The position numbers were made by a program, and so were the translations under genes. The notes beneath the pieces were generated by a model. The model had not been told where the DNA came from. It saw only the letters and a list, made by a program, of their open reading frames with translations, and made no database searches. Of a stretch of 64,000 nt of DNA, positions 11,241 through 22,178 are shown in pieces (position 1 is the stretch's first letter; every line of letters begins with the position of its first letter). This stretch comes from Tetrapisispora phaffii CBS 4417 (Eukaryota > Ascomycota > Saccharomycetes > Saccharomycetales > Saccharomycetaceae), in NCBI RefSeq assembly GCF_000236905.1, contig NC_016527.1, positions 434,001-498,000 on the forward strand, read 5' to 3'.

Positions 11241-11605
11241 TTTTGATAATATTTATCATACATATTACTACTAATTGTGCTTCTCGATTCCTGAAAAATA
11301 TCGTTGCATCATCAACATTTCATGTATACACACATAAACTTTTAATAGATCCATATTTTCTAATATATATAAAGAATCATCTTTTGTTACTTTATTTTCC
11401 TATATTGTTTCTTCTACCACTAATTTTTTTTCTTTTCGTACTCTTAAAGTTGAAAATGTTCAGTATTTGATACCTTTTCTATTGAATACAACAGCCTTTA
11501 AATATAGCAATATCACTAACTTCTACAAATACTGTATATAGTTCAGACAAACAGACAATAGCAACAGACTATATCTTAATTACTAACATCAAAAAAATAG
11601 CAATC

Positions 11606-12157
11606 ATGAGTACTACTGTATATACAAAGAGTTTCCAAAATTGTTCTGAAAATGAAGTTACAGGCTATAATGACTGTCCATCGTTTTTATTGTCAGGAAA
11701 AAACAAGAAGAATCCATTATCATCGCATAGAATCGTTGACAATGTTCCTGAATACATGTACGGCAAAAAAATTGCTCTTAACAACATTGCTCCACCTCCA
11801 CCTTCTAAACGTATGCTTTCTAGAAGAGTTTCAACTTCTTCAGAGATCTCATTTAGTTCAATGGATTCTGAAAACTATTTAGAAAAAAATGAAATTGTTC
11901 TTTTGGTTCAAAATTTATTAAGTTCAGAAACTAGATTAAATGAGAATGAATTTCAATTTTACAAGAAAAAAATTGAAACTAATTTTCTTTCAAGTTTAGA
12001 AAATGAAAATACTATTATGGTATTAAGTCAATTTTTCAATGAAGCGAGTAAAAATAAATCAAATGCTCAAAAATTAATGAAAAATTGGTTAGTTTCTGAT
12101 ATTTCGGTGTCAAATTGGGTACCATCATTTATCAAGATATATGAAAACTCCATATAA
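11606..12157 (+). CDS. ADD37: Small protein of unknown function, ADD37-like by position
   Basis: A 183-residue product that I do not recognise from sequence alone. It has a basic, Pro-rich segment (IAPPPPSKRMLSRRVS), a Ser-rich stretch (STSSEISFSSMDSE), and a C-terminal half predicted helical with a Trp-containing end (NWLVSDISVSNWVPSF). No signal peptide or membrane segment is visible. The name is proposed from synteny: in S. cerevisiae, YMR184W (ADD37, linked to ER-associated degradation) lies between SSO2 and RTP1 in the same orientation, exactly as here. The YPL229W/YMR181C family is a weaker alternative, because those genes lie beyond FAS2 in the opposite orientation. The upstream spacer is very long, suggesting complex regulation. 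Confidence 0.5.
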   Translation: MSTTVYTKSFQNCSENEVTGYNDCPSFLLSGKNKKNPLSSHRIVDNVPEYMYGKKIALNNIAPPPPSKRMLSRRVSTSSEISFSSMDSENYLEKNEIVLLVQNLLSSETRLNENEFQFYKKKIETNFLSSLENENTIMVLSQFFNEASKNKSNAQKLMKNWLVSDISVSNWVPSFIKIYENSI

Positions 12158-13040
12158 CTAGTTATCAACTGACAAACTATTATACTAATTGTGATATTTC
12201 CAATGAATTATTACAATATAACTAAACATTTCAATAATTTTAATTGAAAAGAAAGTTTAGTTTTTCTATTAAAGTAATGAAGTAAACAAAAAGTGAATTC
12301 ATTATATTATTTTAAATAGAAATTTGCATTCAAAAAAGAGAACATTATACCTTTTCTTGTAAAGGTTTAATATACAAAAGGGTACCGCGGTAAATTAATT
12401 ATATAAACACAAATTTGCCAGGAATTGAAAGTTTATATTTCAACTTCTTGAAATGTTATGATCGTACATATATATGGTTTATATAATGTAGTAATAATAA
12501 AAAATAATTATTATAAATACTCAAAAGCATCGTGTAGAAGAGATATTTTCGCATATCATTAGTTATTAAGGAAGGTCTTGGTTATATTAGATAAGTTATT
12601 CTCAGAGTTACATTGATTTTGAGTCAAGCAATCAGGGTTTGCTAATTCATGAATGCTCGAATTTTTCCTCGTTACTCATGCAAACATTTAAAACGAGAAA
12701 GAAATGAACGTATTTATCTAACGATGAAGATAGTACTTTGCATTCAAAGTTCAGCATACAGTATAGTTTGATAAATACCATATTTTTTCTTCATACCTAG
12801 CTATGAGATAATCCAAGTTAGTGTACTCAGTGAGATGTAGACGATTAGCGTTATGAATAATTTACAGGCGCTTTATTACTAAATATGAATATATTTGTTA
12901 GACGTATGTGCTTTAATCAAGTATCTGTTTATAATACAGGTAAATCAATATGTTAGGATTATGATTATTAACTAAACAGAAAATCTCTGTAGAAATTTAT
13001 TATATGTATATATATTATTTTTATATTAAGCTCAATGCAC
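12158..13040. other. Spacer between convergent ADD37-like gene and SUI3
   Basis: An A/T-rich stretch of about 880 bp between two genes that end toward each other, so only terminators are expected. A TGAGTCA (Gcn4-type) heptamer is at 12620-12626, but no promoter reads from here. I see no further gene. Confidence 0.65.
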
Positions 13041-13898
13041 TTACATCTTCTTTCTTTTACCAACGGTAGCTTGGAAACCGGTCTTAATGGAAGAAACAGA
13101 TCTGGTAGAACCACAACTCTTACAAACTAAGAAGAACAATCTGTTTGATTGTTCTTTCTTTAATTCAGTGTTAATACTCTTACAAGTTTTACATGTAACG
13201 TATTCCATAATATATCTTCTTAAAACATTCTCCATTTGCTTTGACTGGAACTTACCTTTAATAACTAATCTCTTTTGACCATCTACGGAACCAGAAGTAC
13301 CTAATTCTGCAAATAGATATTGAATCAAATGGTCTGTAGATCTTTGTAGTTTCTCGGAAATATCTTCGATATTGCTAAATATAGTTTTCTTACCATCACG
13401 TAAACAAATTGGTGGTGGAATTCTGAATTTAGGACCACTTCTGTCACCAGCCAGTTCTGGATTATTTGTTCTTAAAATATTGAAAAATCTTGATAATAAT
13501 TTATCGTATGGTAGACCTACATCTTGTTGTAAGGAAGATTCATGACCTGGAGTAGCTTCATTAGAGGTTTCATCGACAACAACACCAGCTTTAGCTAATT
13601 CTTGTTCGAACTCGTCCACGTCAGCTACTGGTGCCTTCTTCTTTTTCTTCTTTAACTTTAAGTCGCCTAAAGCTTCGGTAATATCATCAACATCTTCAGT
13701 CTCATCACCAGTAGTGGAAGTCTTTGACTTCTTCTTCTTCTTCTTCAAACCTGCGAATAATGCATCTTCATCACCAGTTGGAGTAGAAGAAGCTTCGGTA
13801 GCAGCACCATCAAGACCTTCTGGGGCAACCTTCTTTCCTTTCTTCTTCTTCTTCAAAGATAGATCAAAACCTAAATCAGAAGCTAAATCAGATGACAT
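13041..13898 (-). CDS. SUI3: Translation initiation factor eIF2 subunit beta
   Basis: Beta subunit of eIF2, which delivers initiator Met-tRNA to the 40S ribosome and takes part in start codon selection. The 285-residue product shows the three lysine blocks of eIF2-beta (K16-K23, K52-K59, K83-K88) that bind eIF5 and eIF2B-epsilon. It also has the conserved core ([18 protein letters not shown] through FAELGTSGS) and a C-terminal zinc ribbon with cysteines 236, 239, 259 and 262. The length equals that of S. cerevisiae Sui3. The lysine blocks produce long poly-T runs on the plus strand, which account for the small open frames there. Confidence 0.97.
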   Translation of the reverse strand: MSSDLASDLGFDLSLKKKKKGKKVAPEGLDGAATEASSTPTGDEDALFAGLKKKKKKSKTSTTGDETEDVDDITEALGDLKLKKKKKKAPVADVDEFEQELAKAGVVVDETSNEATPGHESSLQQDVGLPYDKLLSRFFNILRTNNPELAGDRSGPKFRIPPPICLRDGKKTIFSNIEDISEKLQRSTDHLIQYLFAELGTSGSVDGQKRLVIKGKFQSKQMENVLRRYIMEYVTCKTCKSINTELKKEQSNRLFFLVCKSCGSTRSVSSIKTGFQATVGKRKKM

Positions 13899-14545
13899 TT
13901 TTCCTCTCGATCTCTATTATTCTTATACTCTACGCAAATAATCTGCCTTCTGTATTTATATGTATATATCTAATTACAACTTGAACAAAGAAAACAATCT
14001 AAACTAATTTCAACAATAAATTATAAATTTGTAATTAACTGACTAATAACTAATATAATACTATCATTACAGTTATTCAATGAAATTAAGATATTACACT
14101 TCTCATGGTAAAATAATTACTATAAATTATAAATTTCAATTTTTAGGCTTTGGAAACAACGAAAAGCTAATAACTTTCACCACTAATAACGACTTATAGC
14201 AAAATACACATCGAACATAAAATTTTCGAAAACGAATAAAAAAAAAATATTAAAACTAAAAATTTTTCATGTTGGTGTTTTATTTTCGTTTTCATTTGCT
14301 TTCATCTCAGTTCAGTTTCTCGATTTCTCTTGGATGTTGTCGTCTGGGCTTCTGGTCTATTTGTGTCTTGCTTGATATTCTTCTTGGTGTCATTATTTAT
14401 CTAATCAATCTATATCTTTGCTGCTACTACGTGAACTACAAGTAGTGCATGGAAGGTGCTAGTGCTACTGTACTTATCTTTGGTTCGGTGTCTTTATAGT
14501 TAGTGTTAGATAAGTAGAGAGAACTCAGAAACATCGAGATATCAC

Positions 14546-14552
14546 CGGGTAA
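14546..14552 (+). promoter_or_regulatory. Reb1-type binding site (CGGGTAA)
   Basis: Exact Reb1 core CGGGTAA about 650 bp upstream of SUI3. Motif evidence only. Confidence 0.45.
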
Positions 14553-14635
14553 ATAGCATATTCTCTATATAATGTGGGGTAGGGTAACTATTGCCTTTTA
14601 TCGTGTCCCATTGTAATACGTCTTAGCCTTGTCTG

Positions 14636-14668
14636 ATAGCGTCATATATTCCATACATATGACGCTAT
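14636..14668. repeat. Inverted repeat with 12-bp perfect arms and 9-base loop
   Basis: The arms ATAGCGTCATAT (14636-14647) and ATATGACGCTAT (14657-14668) are exact reverse complements around a loop of nine bases. The stem can extend by a G-U and a U-A pair when read as RNA. It is about 740 bp upstream of SUI3 and 300 bp downstream of YAR1. It could be a dimer-binding site, a structured RNA or a terminator-like hairpin. Confidence 0.9.
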
Positions 14669-14969
14669 TAACATATGGAAATACCTACTACTAGAGTTCA
14701 CGATGGCTTTCTAAATTTCTGATTGTTTCTTTTATTAATTATCTATGTTTTAGTTTTCTTTACTAATTAATTGATGAGATATAAAAATGTTTTATATTTC
14801 TTTAAACTATTGTTAAGAAGTAAATCGATGCATGCATTATATAATAACTTATATTTCATCTTCTTTTGCTATTTCTCAAAATAGCAGTTGTTATCTTTAC
14901 CTTTGGTTTATTATAATTAGTATGTTCTAGTGGATGGTTTATTTTTCTTTTGTTTTACGACATGATTTT

Positions 14970-15575
14970 TTATTCGATGTTCAAAGTTTCTGTTTTTTCT
15001 CTTAAAGCCTCTGTAGCGTCATTTGTCATGTTGGCGATTTCAGTACCTTCTTTTATCCCAATATTATCAACAGTAGCAATATCTTTTGAGCTTATAACTG
15101 TTTCATCCTCTAATGGTTCAACGTCGAATTTCTTTAGAAAATAGGTTTCAACTTCTTCTTTGCCATTGTTTTCAGCTTCAAAGATGGCATCATGGTCGAA
15201 TTTATTTTTGATAAACGGGTCAGCATCATATTCATCACATAATAACTTGACAACTTCCAGGTGTCCATTTAAGGAAGCCCAATGCAAAGCAGTGTTACCA
15301 TTTTCATTTTTTTCATCAACAAATTCTTTAAATTTTTCTTCTGAAGTGGTCTCTTTAGCCAATTTTAATATATATTTAGTCATTTCTAAATGACCGTTAC
15401 CAGCTGCATAATGCAAAGCTGTGGATTTTGAACTGGAATCCCTACAAGTAACCATGGACTTTGGATCTATCACAATGCTGAACACTTCTTGCAATGACTC
15501 AATATCACCCGCTCTAGCGTCTAAAAGAATGGCATCTTGATCTTCTTCATCTAATGGACCTGAGTATAAAGACAT
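14970..15575 (-). CDS. YAR1: Ankyrin-repeat chaperone of ribosomal protein Rps3
   Basis: Orthologue of Yar1, which binds newly made Rps3 (uS3) and keeps it soluble on its way to the nucleus for 40S assembly. The 201-residue product begins MSLYSGPLDEEDQDAILLDARAGD. It has two clear ankyrin repeats (TALHYAAGNGHLEMTKYIL and TALHWASLNGHLEVVKLLCD) with a further degenerate one after them, followed by an acidic C-terminal tail. An in-frame ATG at 15593 would add MNQSIK; the ATG at 15575 fits the family better. It is divergent from RTP1, with which it shares a spacer of about 490 bp. Confidence 0.93.
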   Translation of the reverse strand: MSLYSGPLDEEDQDAILLDARAGDIESLQEVFSIVIDPKSMVTCRDSSSKSTALHYAAGNGHLEMTKYILKLAKETTSEEKFKEFVDEKNENGNTALHWASLNGHLEVVKLLCDEYDADPFIKNKFDHDAIFEAENNGKEEVETYFLKKFDVEPLEDETVISSKDIATVDNIGIKEGTEIANMTNDATEALREKTETLNIE

Positions 15576-16068
15576 TTTTATCGATTGATTCAATTATGCT
15601 GACTATGTTGTACTTGATTTTTTGAGTTTCTGAAATTGTATCTTATTTAACAATTTTTTCACTATTAAAAGCTCTTTTGAAGTGACTAAGTTGAATACAG
15701 TAAATAGCGAAATTCTTGAAGTTTCCAAGCGTTGCACATGAATCACTACTGTTTAATTAATATTCATATGCAAATAATCTTTAGATAATTGTCCATCTCA
15801 TCGATTCTCAAATTTTTTTAACTACCATAAAAATTTCCGAGACCTAGCCCGTTTCGAGTGATGCACTATAAGATGCTCATTGCAATCATAAATATATAAC
15901 CTTCTATTTGTTCAAATTAGTAGTTAAATATAATTCTGCGTACGTTATAGCGCATATATATTAAATACCACTTGACCCTTCTGATCAAGAACAAAGAGTC
16001 TTACATGAAATCAGTTTCAATTATTTGCCCTTTTGTAATTCTAATAACTGATCAATTATTTACAAAAT
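15576..16068. other. Divergent promoter region between YAR1 and RTP1
   Basis: About 490 bp with promoters expected for both flanking genes. I see A/T-rich sequence and no convincing transcription factor site. Confidence 0.6.
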
Positions 16069-19008
16069 ATGGAAACTGAAAAAAAGGTAAATATTAAAGA
16101 AGTATTACTAAAGGAACCGGAATTTGTAAGAGGTTCAGATCTGGATTTATTTTTTGAGAAACTTAATGATGAACTCATAGCCAAACTAAAGGCGGCTAAC
16201 AAGAATCAAGATTTACCTAATATATATCAACTTTTAGGATTTCACAATAATGAAGAATTTGTAACAAAAATAATCGACTATTTTACCCAACTGCATCAAA
16301 TAACGCTGTCTACCCAAAAACAACTATCTGAAGAAGGGAAAGATATATTACCAATTTCCTTGCATGATATAAAATTTGTGGATGAACTGATAAAGTTAGT
16401 GATTGTCCACGGGATCGATGCTAATCTGCCACAGACAGTGCGAATTCCAACTGAACAAAAACAACTTAACGCTTATAAAGAGTCTAATATCACAAACAGC
16501 ATACCAAAGGACACTGTCCCCAATTTCAAGGTTTTAGAGACAGTTATAAGGTCATTTTACACTATTTTTAAACCAGGAAGCTCTTCAAGCATTGCAAAAG
16601 ATGATTATCTTAGAAAAGTTTTACTTAATGGGCCTTTATATTCCAATGTATATATTGGTCTGGTATTTTTGCATTTACAGAATAATTCCTTTGCTTCACT
16701 TGATCTCCTTAATGAATTTGAAAAGTTACAAGAAACCTACAGCCTTTTCGTCATTTATACCTTATATATTCAGACTATAAAGGAACACTCCTTAAAGGCT
16801 TTCTTTTTAAACAAATTGGCATTGCTACCATTGGAGAGAAGTAATGGTGTTATTAGTTTAGTGGACTTTCTGTTGGGTGTCAGAGATGATGACCAAATCA
16901 AGATGGAAAATTTAAATAGAGTGTCACAAACTTTACTTTCAAAGCCAAGTAAATTAAGCAACACAGAATACTTAACGAAACTATTCCCACAGATAATAGA
17001 GGCATTACAATCAACAAATAGACCAATTTTAATAACTAGCATGAACCAGGTCATATTAGATTTTTTTAATAAAAATAAATTAATTGTTAAGGATTTCTTA
17101 CTGAAACCAGTGTTAGGAGTATTTTTTAATGATCCAGTTAAAGAGCATTCCGTCAAAGAGCTAAATGATACTATAAACGTACTAGTCTCTTTATCAAAAA
17201 CTACATCAATTGAATTAGCACATTTTATTACAAATTATAAAGAAAACCATCAATTTTATTTAAATTTATGGATTTATGCATTATTTTTAAAGAATTCACA
17301 TATAAAAAAGCCTTTGAGATACGATAACAATGGGTTAAAAGATTCATCATATTACGAGATTATTCTTTCTCTTATTAAGTCATACTTAAACATTACAGGT
17401 GACTTTGGTGCATTGAATACAATATATTTGAATTTAGCAAATTATCAACATGCTGATTGGAAATATCAAATTGATTTGGAGACAAACCTTGCATATATAG
17501 TAGTTGACAAACAACAGGACGTAAAAGAGGATTTAAGAATAACGACTGAGTCTGATACTGATAAATTAACAAAGGTTACTAAAGTTTTTCAAGAAATGGA
17601 CGATGGAATTGACCTATTCATTGAATTTTTGAAATTATTGAATATTGATGATGTAACAACTAATACATTTTTGAACAGATTAAGTTCTTGGATTAGAACT
17701 TCAAAAAATGATATATATACAGAAAATAAAACTAATACAGACACTAACTTAATTAACAATGAAAATAGTATTTTCATTTTACAAGATTTAAAATTCCTTG
17801 AAAAAGTGAATGATAATTTTAAATCTGATTTTGTTAAGAAACCTGGTGCCATTTTGAATGTTGTAGATGAGTTATTAGATTACATTAGTACCGCCAAGGA
17901 TGAAGGCACCGACCTAACTAATATCCCTAATCGTGAAATTGCAACTGGAGGTGATTCTGATGATGATTCTGAAGACGAATCTGATGGTGAAAATCAAGAA
18001 GATTTATTGAAAGATGTTTCAAATGATAATACCTCTTCAACTTTTAACATTCTGATAGATTTATTACTGACCGTATTGGATAATACAAATGTGATGGTTT
18101 TATTAAAATATAAGGACACATTAATTAATATAAAATCAAAACTAGCTAAAGATGAAACTAAGAGCGAAAGACTTGGGAAAATTTCAAATCAAATCGATGG
18201 AATACTAAAGAGTAAACCAACAGGTAACAGTAATAATAAACTTATTGACTCTATCAAATACGATGAAGATAATGAGAAATTGGACAATATCATGATTAAT
18301 TTAAGTGATCCATTGGTTCCCATTGAAGTACACGGTCTGCATGAACTTTGTAAATTAATTCAGACAGGAACCGAAGTAATAACCCTTTCTAAAGTGGTTG
18401 ATTTGCAATTTCAATTTTTAAGAAATTCTGATCCATTTTTGTATTTAAATGTGATTAAAAACTTAAATTTATTACTCCGTTTAAACAAAGAAAAAACATT
18501 GCCATTGATACTTGATCGTTATAACAATATTAAAAAAACAAAATTAGATGATATTTTAAAGATTGGTGAAGTACTAATAAATTTTATTCAAGAGTTGAAT
18601 GAATTATTTGTGGGTAAAATCGCTAATATGATAATTGAATCATGTATACATAAAATTCGACGTCATGATACATTAGACACTCGAATTCGAATGTCAGCAA
18701 TGTCAATACTTGGTGTATGTTTACAAGTGAATGCAATTGGAATTTCCGATAAAATTCCAGATATATTAGATTGTGCATTCAAAATACTTCAACTTGAGAC
18801 AACAGAGAAGAACTCCTTTTTAATGAGAAGATCATCTATTCATATAATCCATGATTTAATATACAATTCTGGCTTTCAGTTATTCCCAGAGCAATTTAGC
18901 CCTGAGAAGACAAGGACATTATTAGAATACGTCAAATCAAATGATAATGATGGATTAGTCTGTGAAACAACAAGACAATTACTAGAAATAATCGTCACCG
19001 ATCAGTAG
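16069..19008 (+). CDS. RTP1: Rtp1, factor for nuclear import of RNA polymerase II (TANGO6/RTP1 family)
   Basis: A 979-residue, helical, HEAT-like repeat protein whose length and position match S. cerevisiae Rtp1 (YMR185W), which is adjacent to HSC82. Rtp1 is cytoplasmic, interacts with RNA polymerase II subunits and nucleoporins, and helps import the assembled polymerase. An acidic Asp/Glu/Ser patch lies near residues 626-650 (GGDSDDDSEDESDGENQEDL). The C-terminal third carries the most conserved RTP1 blocks, including LSDPLVPIEVHGLHELCKLI and RMSAMSILGVCLQVNA. It is transcribed in the same direction as HSP82. Assignment rests on synteny, size and fold type together. Confidence 0.85.
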   Translation: METEKKVNIKEVLLKEPEFVRGSDLDLFFEKLNDELIAKLKAANKNQDLPNIYQLLGFHNNEEFVTKIIDYFTQLHQITLSTQKQLSEEGKDILPISLHDIKFVDELIKLVIVHGIDANLPQTVRIPTEQKQLNAYKESNITNSIPKDTVPNFKVLETVIRSFYTIFKPGSSSSIAKDDYLRKVLLNGPLYSNVYIGLVFLHLQNNSFASLDLLNEFEKLQETYSLFVIYTLYIQTIKEHSLKAFFLNKLALLPLERSNGVISLVDFLLGVRDDDQIKMENLNRVSQTLLSKPSKLSNTEYLTKLFPQIIEALQSTNRPILITSMNQVILDFFNKNKLIVKDFLLKPVLGVFFNDPVKEHSVKELNDTINVLVSLSKTTSIELAHFITNYKENHQFYLNLWIYALFLKNSHIKKPLRYDNNGLKDSSYYEIILSLIKSYLNITGDFGALNTIYLNLANYQHADWKYQIDLETNLAYIVVDKQQDVKEDLRITTESDTDKLTKVTKVFQEMDDGIDLFIEFLKLLNIDDVTTNTFLNRLSSWIRTSKNDIYTENKTNTDTNLINNENSIFILQDLKFLEKVNDNFKSDFVKKPGAILNVVDELLDYISTAKDEGTDLTNIPNREIATGGDSDDDSEDESDGENQEDLLKDVSNDNTSSTFNILIDLLLTVLDNTNVMVLLKYKDTLINIKSKLAKDETKSERLGKISNQIDGILKSKPTGNSNNKLIDSIKYDEDNEKLDNIMINLSDPLVPIEVHGLHELCKLIQTGTEVITLSKVVDLQFQFLRNSDPFLYLNVIKNLNLLLRLNKEKTLPLILDRYNNIKKTKLDDILKIGEVLINFIQELNELFVGKIANMIIESCIHKIRRHDTLDTRIRMSAMSILGVCLQVNAIGISDKIPDILDCAFKILQLETTEKNSFLMRRSSIHIIHDLIYNSGFQLFPEQFSPEKTRTLLEYVKSNDNDGLVCETTRQLLEIIVTDQ

Positions 19009-19055
19009 AGTATATATAAGCACTACAAGCACTTTTCTATATGTATTGCATTACC

Positions 19056-19087
19056 GTCACGTGCATGTCACCTGACAACCACGTGAC
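19056..19087. promoter_or_regulatory. Two CACGTG boxes in mirrored orientation
   Basis: GTCACGTG (19056-19063) and CACGTGAC (19080-19087) face each other across 16 bases. This is the E-box bound by Cbf1 or Pho4 type bHLH factors. They are about 550 bp upstream of HSP82 and just past the RTP1 stop. Confidence 0.5.
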
Positions 19088-19140
19088 CATAAATCTCTCC
19101 TCGTCTTATCATCTTTTTCATCTTTTATTTTAGTTTTTGT

Positions 19141-19158
19141 TTCTAGAAGGTCATAGAA
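19141..19158. promoter_or_regulatory. Heat shock element upstream of HSP82
   Basis: The block reads TTC-nn-GAA-nn-TCA-nn-GAA, so three of four pentamers fit the Hsf1 consensus of alternating nTTCn/nGAAn. Further TTCnnGAA/GAAnnTTC pairs are at 19262-19269 and 19365-19372. Hsf1 control of HSP82 is known in S. cerevisiae. Confidence 0.65.
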
Positions 19159-19629
19159 GTTTTCTTTATTTCCATGCGGGACAGAGACATACAGCAATTG
19201 ATCAAATGTATACTCAAGCAACCAACCACAACCATACACAAAACGAAGTTATTCTAAGCTTTTCTAGAAATACCTTTGTTAACTTTACTACTTGGTCTTT
19301 GTCTTTGAAGAGCAAAAAAAGAGAAAAATAAGATACAAACAGCTTTATACCCAACTGTTTGATGGAAACTTCTGGTATTTCTAATCAACTGTAAATTAAT
19401 AATTTCTTAACCAACGATCCTTTACTAACTTTCATACTTTTGGATATATATATATATATATATAAACGATATTTCAATTAACTTTTCTCTTATTTGATTA
19501 TAATTTATTAATTTGTATTATTATTATTTATTAATATTTGTTCAGTATCTTTTAGACATTAATTTATTAAGGAATTTTGAAGTAAGACTAATAACAACAA
19601 CTTAAAAAGATTAGAAGATTTATCAAACA

Positions 19630-21753
19630 ATGGCTGCTGAAACTTTTGAATTTCAAGCTGAAATTACTCAGTTAATGAGTTTATTCATTAACACTGTTTA
19701 CTCAAACAAAGAAATTTTCTTAAGAGAATTAATTTCTAATGCTTCTGATGCTATTGATAAAATCAGATACCAATCTTTATCTGATCCAAAAGTATTAGAA
19801 ACCGAACCAGAATTGTTCATTAGAATCACTCCTAAACCAGAAGATAAAGTTTTGGAATTGAGAGATTCCGGTATTGGTATGACTAAGGCCGATTTGATTA
19901 ACAATTTGGGTACTATCGCTAAATCTGGTACTAAAGCTTTCATGGAAGCTTTATCTGCTGGTGCCGATGTTTCTATGATTGGTCAATTCGGTGTTGGTTT
20001 CTACTCTTTATTCTTGGTTGCCGACAAAGTTCAAGTTATTTCTAAGAACAATGACGATGATCAATACATTTGGGAATCTAATGCCGGTGGTTCTTTCACT
20101 GTCACTAAGGACGAAGTTAATGAAAAGATCGGTAGAGGTACCATCTTGAGATTATTCTTGAAAGAAGACCAATTGGATTATCTAGAAGAAAAAAGAATTA
20201 AGGAAGTCATCAAGAGACATTCTGAGTTCGTTGCTTACCCAATTCAATTATTAGTCACTAAGGAAGTTGAAAAAGAAATCCCATTGACTGAAGAAGAAAA
20301 GAAGGAAGAAGATGAAGAGAAGACCGAAGAAGATGACAAGAAACCAAAATTAGAAGAAGTTAAAGAAGATGACGATGCTGAAGAAAAACCAAAGACTAAG
20401 ACTATCAAGGAAGAAGTTCAAGAATTAGAAGAATTAAACAAAACTAAACCATTATGGACAAGAAACCCAACTGAAATCAACAAAGAAGAATACAATGCTT
20501 TCTACAAATCTATCTCTAACGACTGGGAAGATCCACTATACGTTAAGCATTTCTCCGTTGAAGGTCAATTAGAATTCAAAGCTATCTTATTTATTCCAGG
20601 TAGAGCTCCATTCGATTTATTCGAAAGTAAGAAGAAGAAGAATAACATCAAGTTATACGTTCGTCGTGTTTTCATTACCGATGAGGCTGAAGATTTAATC
20701 CCAGAATGGTTATCTTTCGTTCAAGGTGTTGTTGACTCTGAAGATTTACCATTAAACTTATCCAGGGAAATGTTACAACAAAATAAGATCATGAAGGTCA
20801 TCAAGAAGAACATTGTTAAGAAATTGATTGAATCTTTCAACGAAATCGCTGAAGATTCTGAACAATTTGACAAGTTCTACAAGGCTTTCTCCAAGAACAT
20901 CAAATTAGGTGTCCATGAAGATACTCAAAACAGAGCTGCTTTATCTAAGTTATTACGTTACAACTCTACCAAATCTGCAGATGAAATGACCTCTTTAACT
21001 GATTACGTTACTAGAATGCCAGAACACCAAAAGAACATTTACTACATCACTGGTGAAAGTATGAAGATTGTCGAACAATCTCCATTCTTAGATGCATTAA
21101 AGGCTAAGAACTTTGAAGTTTTATTCTTAGTTGACCCAATTGATGAATATGCTTTCACTCAATTAAAGGAATACGAAGGTAAGACCTTAGTCGATATCAC
21201 AAAGGATTTCGAAATTGAAGAAACAGAAGAAGAAAAGGCTGCCAGAGAAAAGGAAGAAAAAGAATTCGAAGAATTAGCAAAGGCCTTAAAGGAAATTTTA
21301 GGTGAGCAAGTCGAAAAGGTTGTTGTTTCTCAAAAATTATCCGATGCCCCAGCTGCCATTAGAACCGGTCAATTCGGTTGGTCCGCTAACATGGAAAGAA
21401 TCATGAAGGCTCAAGCTTTAAGAGATTCTTCTATGTCCTCTTACATGTCTTCTAAGAAGATTTTCGAAATTTCTCCAAAGTCTCCAATCATTAAGGAATT
21501 GAAAAAGAGAGTTGCTGAAGGTGGTGCCCAAGACAGAACTGTCAAGGACTTAACCAACTTATTATACGAAACTGCTTTATTGACTTCTGGTTTCTCCTTA
21601 GATGAACCATCTTCATTCGCCGGTAGAGTTAACAGATTAATTTCTTTAGGTTTGAACATTGATGAAGAAGAAGAAGAAGCTGCCCCAGAAGCTGCTTCAG
21701 AAGCTGTTGTCGAAGAAGTTCCAGCTGACACCGAAATGGAAGAGGTTGATTAG
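19630..21753 (+). CDS. HSP82: Molecular chaperone Hsp90
   Basis: Cytosolic Hsp90, an ATP-driven dimeric chaperone for kinases, steroid receptors, Hsf1 and other clients. The 707-residue product has the N-terminal GHKL ATPase domain with catalytic E33 and N37 (RELISNASD) and the DSGIGMT nucleotide loop. A highly charged Lys/Glu linker follows (about 215-265). The middle domain has the catalytic arginine in [12 protein letters not shown]. The C-terminal dimerisation domain ends in MEEVD for TPR co-chaperones. S. cerevisiae has two near-identical copies (HSP82, HSC82) at the two positions merged here; only one is seen. Codon use is strongly biased, consistent with high expression. Confidence 0.98.
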   Translation: MAAETFEFQAEITQLMSLFINTVYSNKEIFLRELISNASDAIDKIRYQSLSDPKVLETEPELFIRITPKPEDKVLELRDSGIGMTKADLINNLGTIAKSGTKAFMEALSAGADVSMIGQFGVGFYSLFLVADKVQVISKNNDDDQYIWESNAGGSFTVTKDEVNEKIGRGTILRLFLKEDQLDYLEEKRIKEVIKRHSEFVAYPIQLLVTKEVEKEIPLTEEEKKEEDEEKTEEDDKKPKLEEVKEDDDAEEKPKTKTIKEEVQELEELNKTKPLWTRNPTEINKEEYNAFYKSISNDWEDPLYVKHFSVEGQLEFKAILFIPGRAPFDLFESKKKKNNIKLYVRRVFITDEAEDLIPEWLSFVQGVVDSEDLPLNLSREMLQQNKIMKVIKKNIVKKLIESFNEIAEDSEQFDKFYKAFSKNIKLGVHEDTQNRAALSKLLRYNSTKSADEMTSLTDYVTRMPEHQKNIYYITGESMKIVEQSPFLDALKAKNFEVLFLVDPIDEYAFTQLKEYEGKTLVDITKDFEIEETEEEKAAREKEEKEFEELAKALKEILGEQVEKVVVSQKLSDAPAAIRTGQFGWSANMERIMKAQALRDSSMSSYMSSKKIFEISPKSPIIKELKKRVAEGGAQDRTVKDLTNLLYETALLTSGFSLDEPSSFAGRVNRLISLGLNIDEEEEEAAPEAASEAVVEEVPADTEMEEVD

Positions 21754-22178
21754 ATTACCTGATCATTGCCATATTACATATAAATATTATAATACTTGCT
21801 AACTCCATTTCTTTTAATGAAATATATAGAAAATAAGTATATTATTTTTTTAATCGAACATACATCTTTACTTAAATCAAGAGAGTAAATTTATTAAATT
21901 ATGAAGTGTCTTTTAACTAATTATTGATAAAATGCAGATTATAGATCTTCGCAATTTTCAATCAGGGTGAACTTTCAAGGGCAAAAATAATTAGATGAGC
22001 CAGACCATCTTAGAAAAATATGACATATATGGCTATTATTACATAAATTAATTCATGTAATCTGCTTATTAAAAATGTTTAATACCTCTTTATACTAAAT
22101 ATTAGATCATCTAACTTTCTTACATATACAAAACAATAAAATTGGCCAAGTAACCTTTCTTTTTGCCACAACAGCAAC
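21754..22178. other. Spacer between HSP82 and RBD2
   Basis: About 425 bp of A/T-rich sequence with the HSP82 terminator and the RBD2 promoter. Nothing else seen. Confidence 0.6.

Larger units (their letters stand above)
8403..11605. other. 3.2 kb gene-free stretch between ENV7 and the ADD37-like gene
   Basis: I see no gene in this unusually long spacer. It contains a 20-bp palindrome at 8933-8952, an ATCACGTG box at 8965-8972, stress-response-element-like CCCCT motifs near 10.2 and 10.5 kb, and a 12-bp tandem repeat at 11209-11240. Short open frames (for example at 10705-10929 minus and 11243-11470 plus) are of low-complexity composition and unsupported. Confidence 0.65.
13899..14969. other. 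Spacer upstream of SUI3, downstream of YAR1
   Basis: About 1.07 kb that should contain the SUI3 promoter (reading leftward) and the YAR1 terminator. It holds a Reb1-type site at 14546-14552 and a striking hairpin at 14636-14668. No open frame in it looks like a gene. Confidence 0.75.
19009..19629. other. HSP82 promoter region
   Basis: About 620 bp between RTP1 and HSP82 on the same strand. It carries paired CACGTG boxes at its left end, several heat-shock-element-like blocks and a long alternating TA tract (19444-19465) about 165-185 bp before the start codon that can serve as TATA box. The last 100 bases are A-rich leader. Confidence 0.8.

Noticed and set aside
11581..11600. TACTAAC followed by TAG just before the ADD37-like ATG, suggesting a 5' leader intron
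   Set aside because: No GTATGT 5' splice site is found at a plausible distance, and the branch-to-acceptor spacing is very short.
13714..13941. Plus-strand frame with poly-Phe runs over SUI3
   Set aside because: Antisense of the SUI3 lysine blocks.
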